Shown piece after piece: positions 63,874-64,000 of a stretch of DNA of 64,000 nucleotides. Source of the DNA: Flammeovirga sp. SJP92 (GTDB taxonomy: Bacteria; Bacteroidota; Bacteroidia; Cytophagales; Flammeovirgaceae); contig NZ_LQAQ01000093.1 in the NCBI RefSeq assembly GCF_001583495.1, positions 372,001-436,000 on the forward strand. The letters run 5' to 3'. A program made the translations under genes and the position numbers. Each line of letters begins with the position of its first letter. The first letter of the stretch is position 1. The notes under the pieces were generated by a model, which searched no databases, had not been told where the DNA came from, and saw nothing but the letters and a program-made list of their open reading frames with translations.

Positions 63874-64000
63874 CAATAAAAATATCGTTTTTTTATAATA
63901 ACAATAATCATCCTTTGGTTGTATTAAAAAAGTTTCAAAAATACACTTATTTTTATTCACTTTTATTTACCATGATAAAGTGCAAATTCAAGAAGGAAGC

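Overview
The window looks like a chromosomal segment of a marine or cellulolytic Bacteroidota, most likely a Flammeovirga-like member of the Cytophagales. This is inferred from several things. Base composition is low GC. Promoters, where visible, have the Bacteroidota -7 box TAnnTTTG and there is no clear Shine-Dalgarno use. SecA lacks a zinc-binding tail and DnaK ends in the usual DVDFEEVK. Bacillithiol genes (bshA, ytxJ), DUF4199 and DUF4153 proteins and several FKBP lipoproteins are present. I cannot fix the species from sequence alone.

Layout. 1-4992: the 5' 1664 codons of a giant secreted cellulase on the minus strand (signal peptide, GH9, CBM3, two PKD, two copies of an unassigned module, PKD, GH48), running off the left edge, with a 966-base upstream region. 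5.9-10.6 kb: bacillithiol genes bshA and ytxJ, a membrane protein with a voltage-sensor-like core, and a LytS/LytTR-type two-component system. 10.6-16.3 kb: a tripartite RND efflux operon (adaptor, pump, TolC). 16.6-19.1 kb: a TonB-receptor-like outer membrane protein. 19.4-28.7 kb: a dienoyl-CoA-reductase-like SDR, a SPOR lipoprotein, secA, three FKBP lipoproteins and a DHH phosphoesterase. 29.4-33.5 kb: mutS, DUF4199, GT2. 33.6-37.5 kb: an AraC regulator beside a 903-residue protein made of two tandem GH14 (beta-amylase) domains, the first one divergent. 38.3-51 kb: a beta-lactamase-fold lipoprotein, alaS, several lineage-specific exported proteins (one with a TonB C-terminal domain, one ankyrin-like), an M23 peptidase, alanine dehydrogenase and a secreted TPR-like protein. 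51-58.5 kb: dnaK, an SDR with an AraC neighbour, purE, and an octaheme cytochrome c with HEAT and TPR regions. 58.8 kb: initiator tRNA-Met. 59-64 kb: a DUF4153 membrane protein and the three-gene proton-translocating transhydrogenase operon.

The most notable content is the glycan-degrading part. One gene combines an endo-acting GH9-CBM3 and a processive GH48 cellobiohydrolase in one polypeptide, an arrangement known to me from Caldicellulosiruptor CelA but built here with PKD linkers and a duplicated unknown module. Another fuses two beta-amylase domains in one apparently cytoplasmic protein. Most of the rest is core metabolism and housekeeping. No CRISPR array, prophage, insertion sequence or rRNA was seen.
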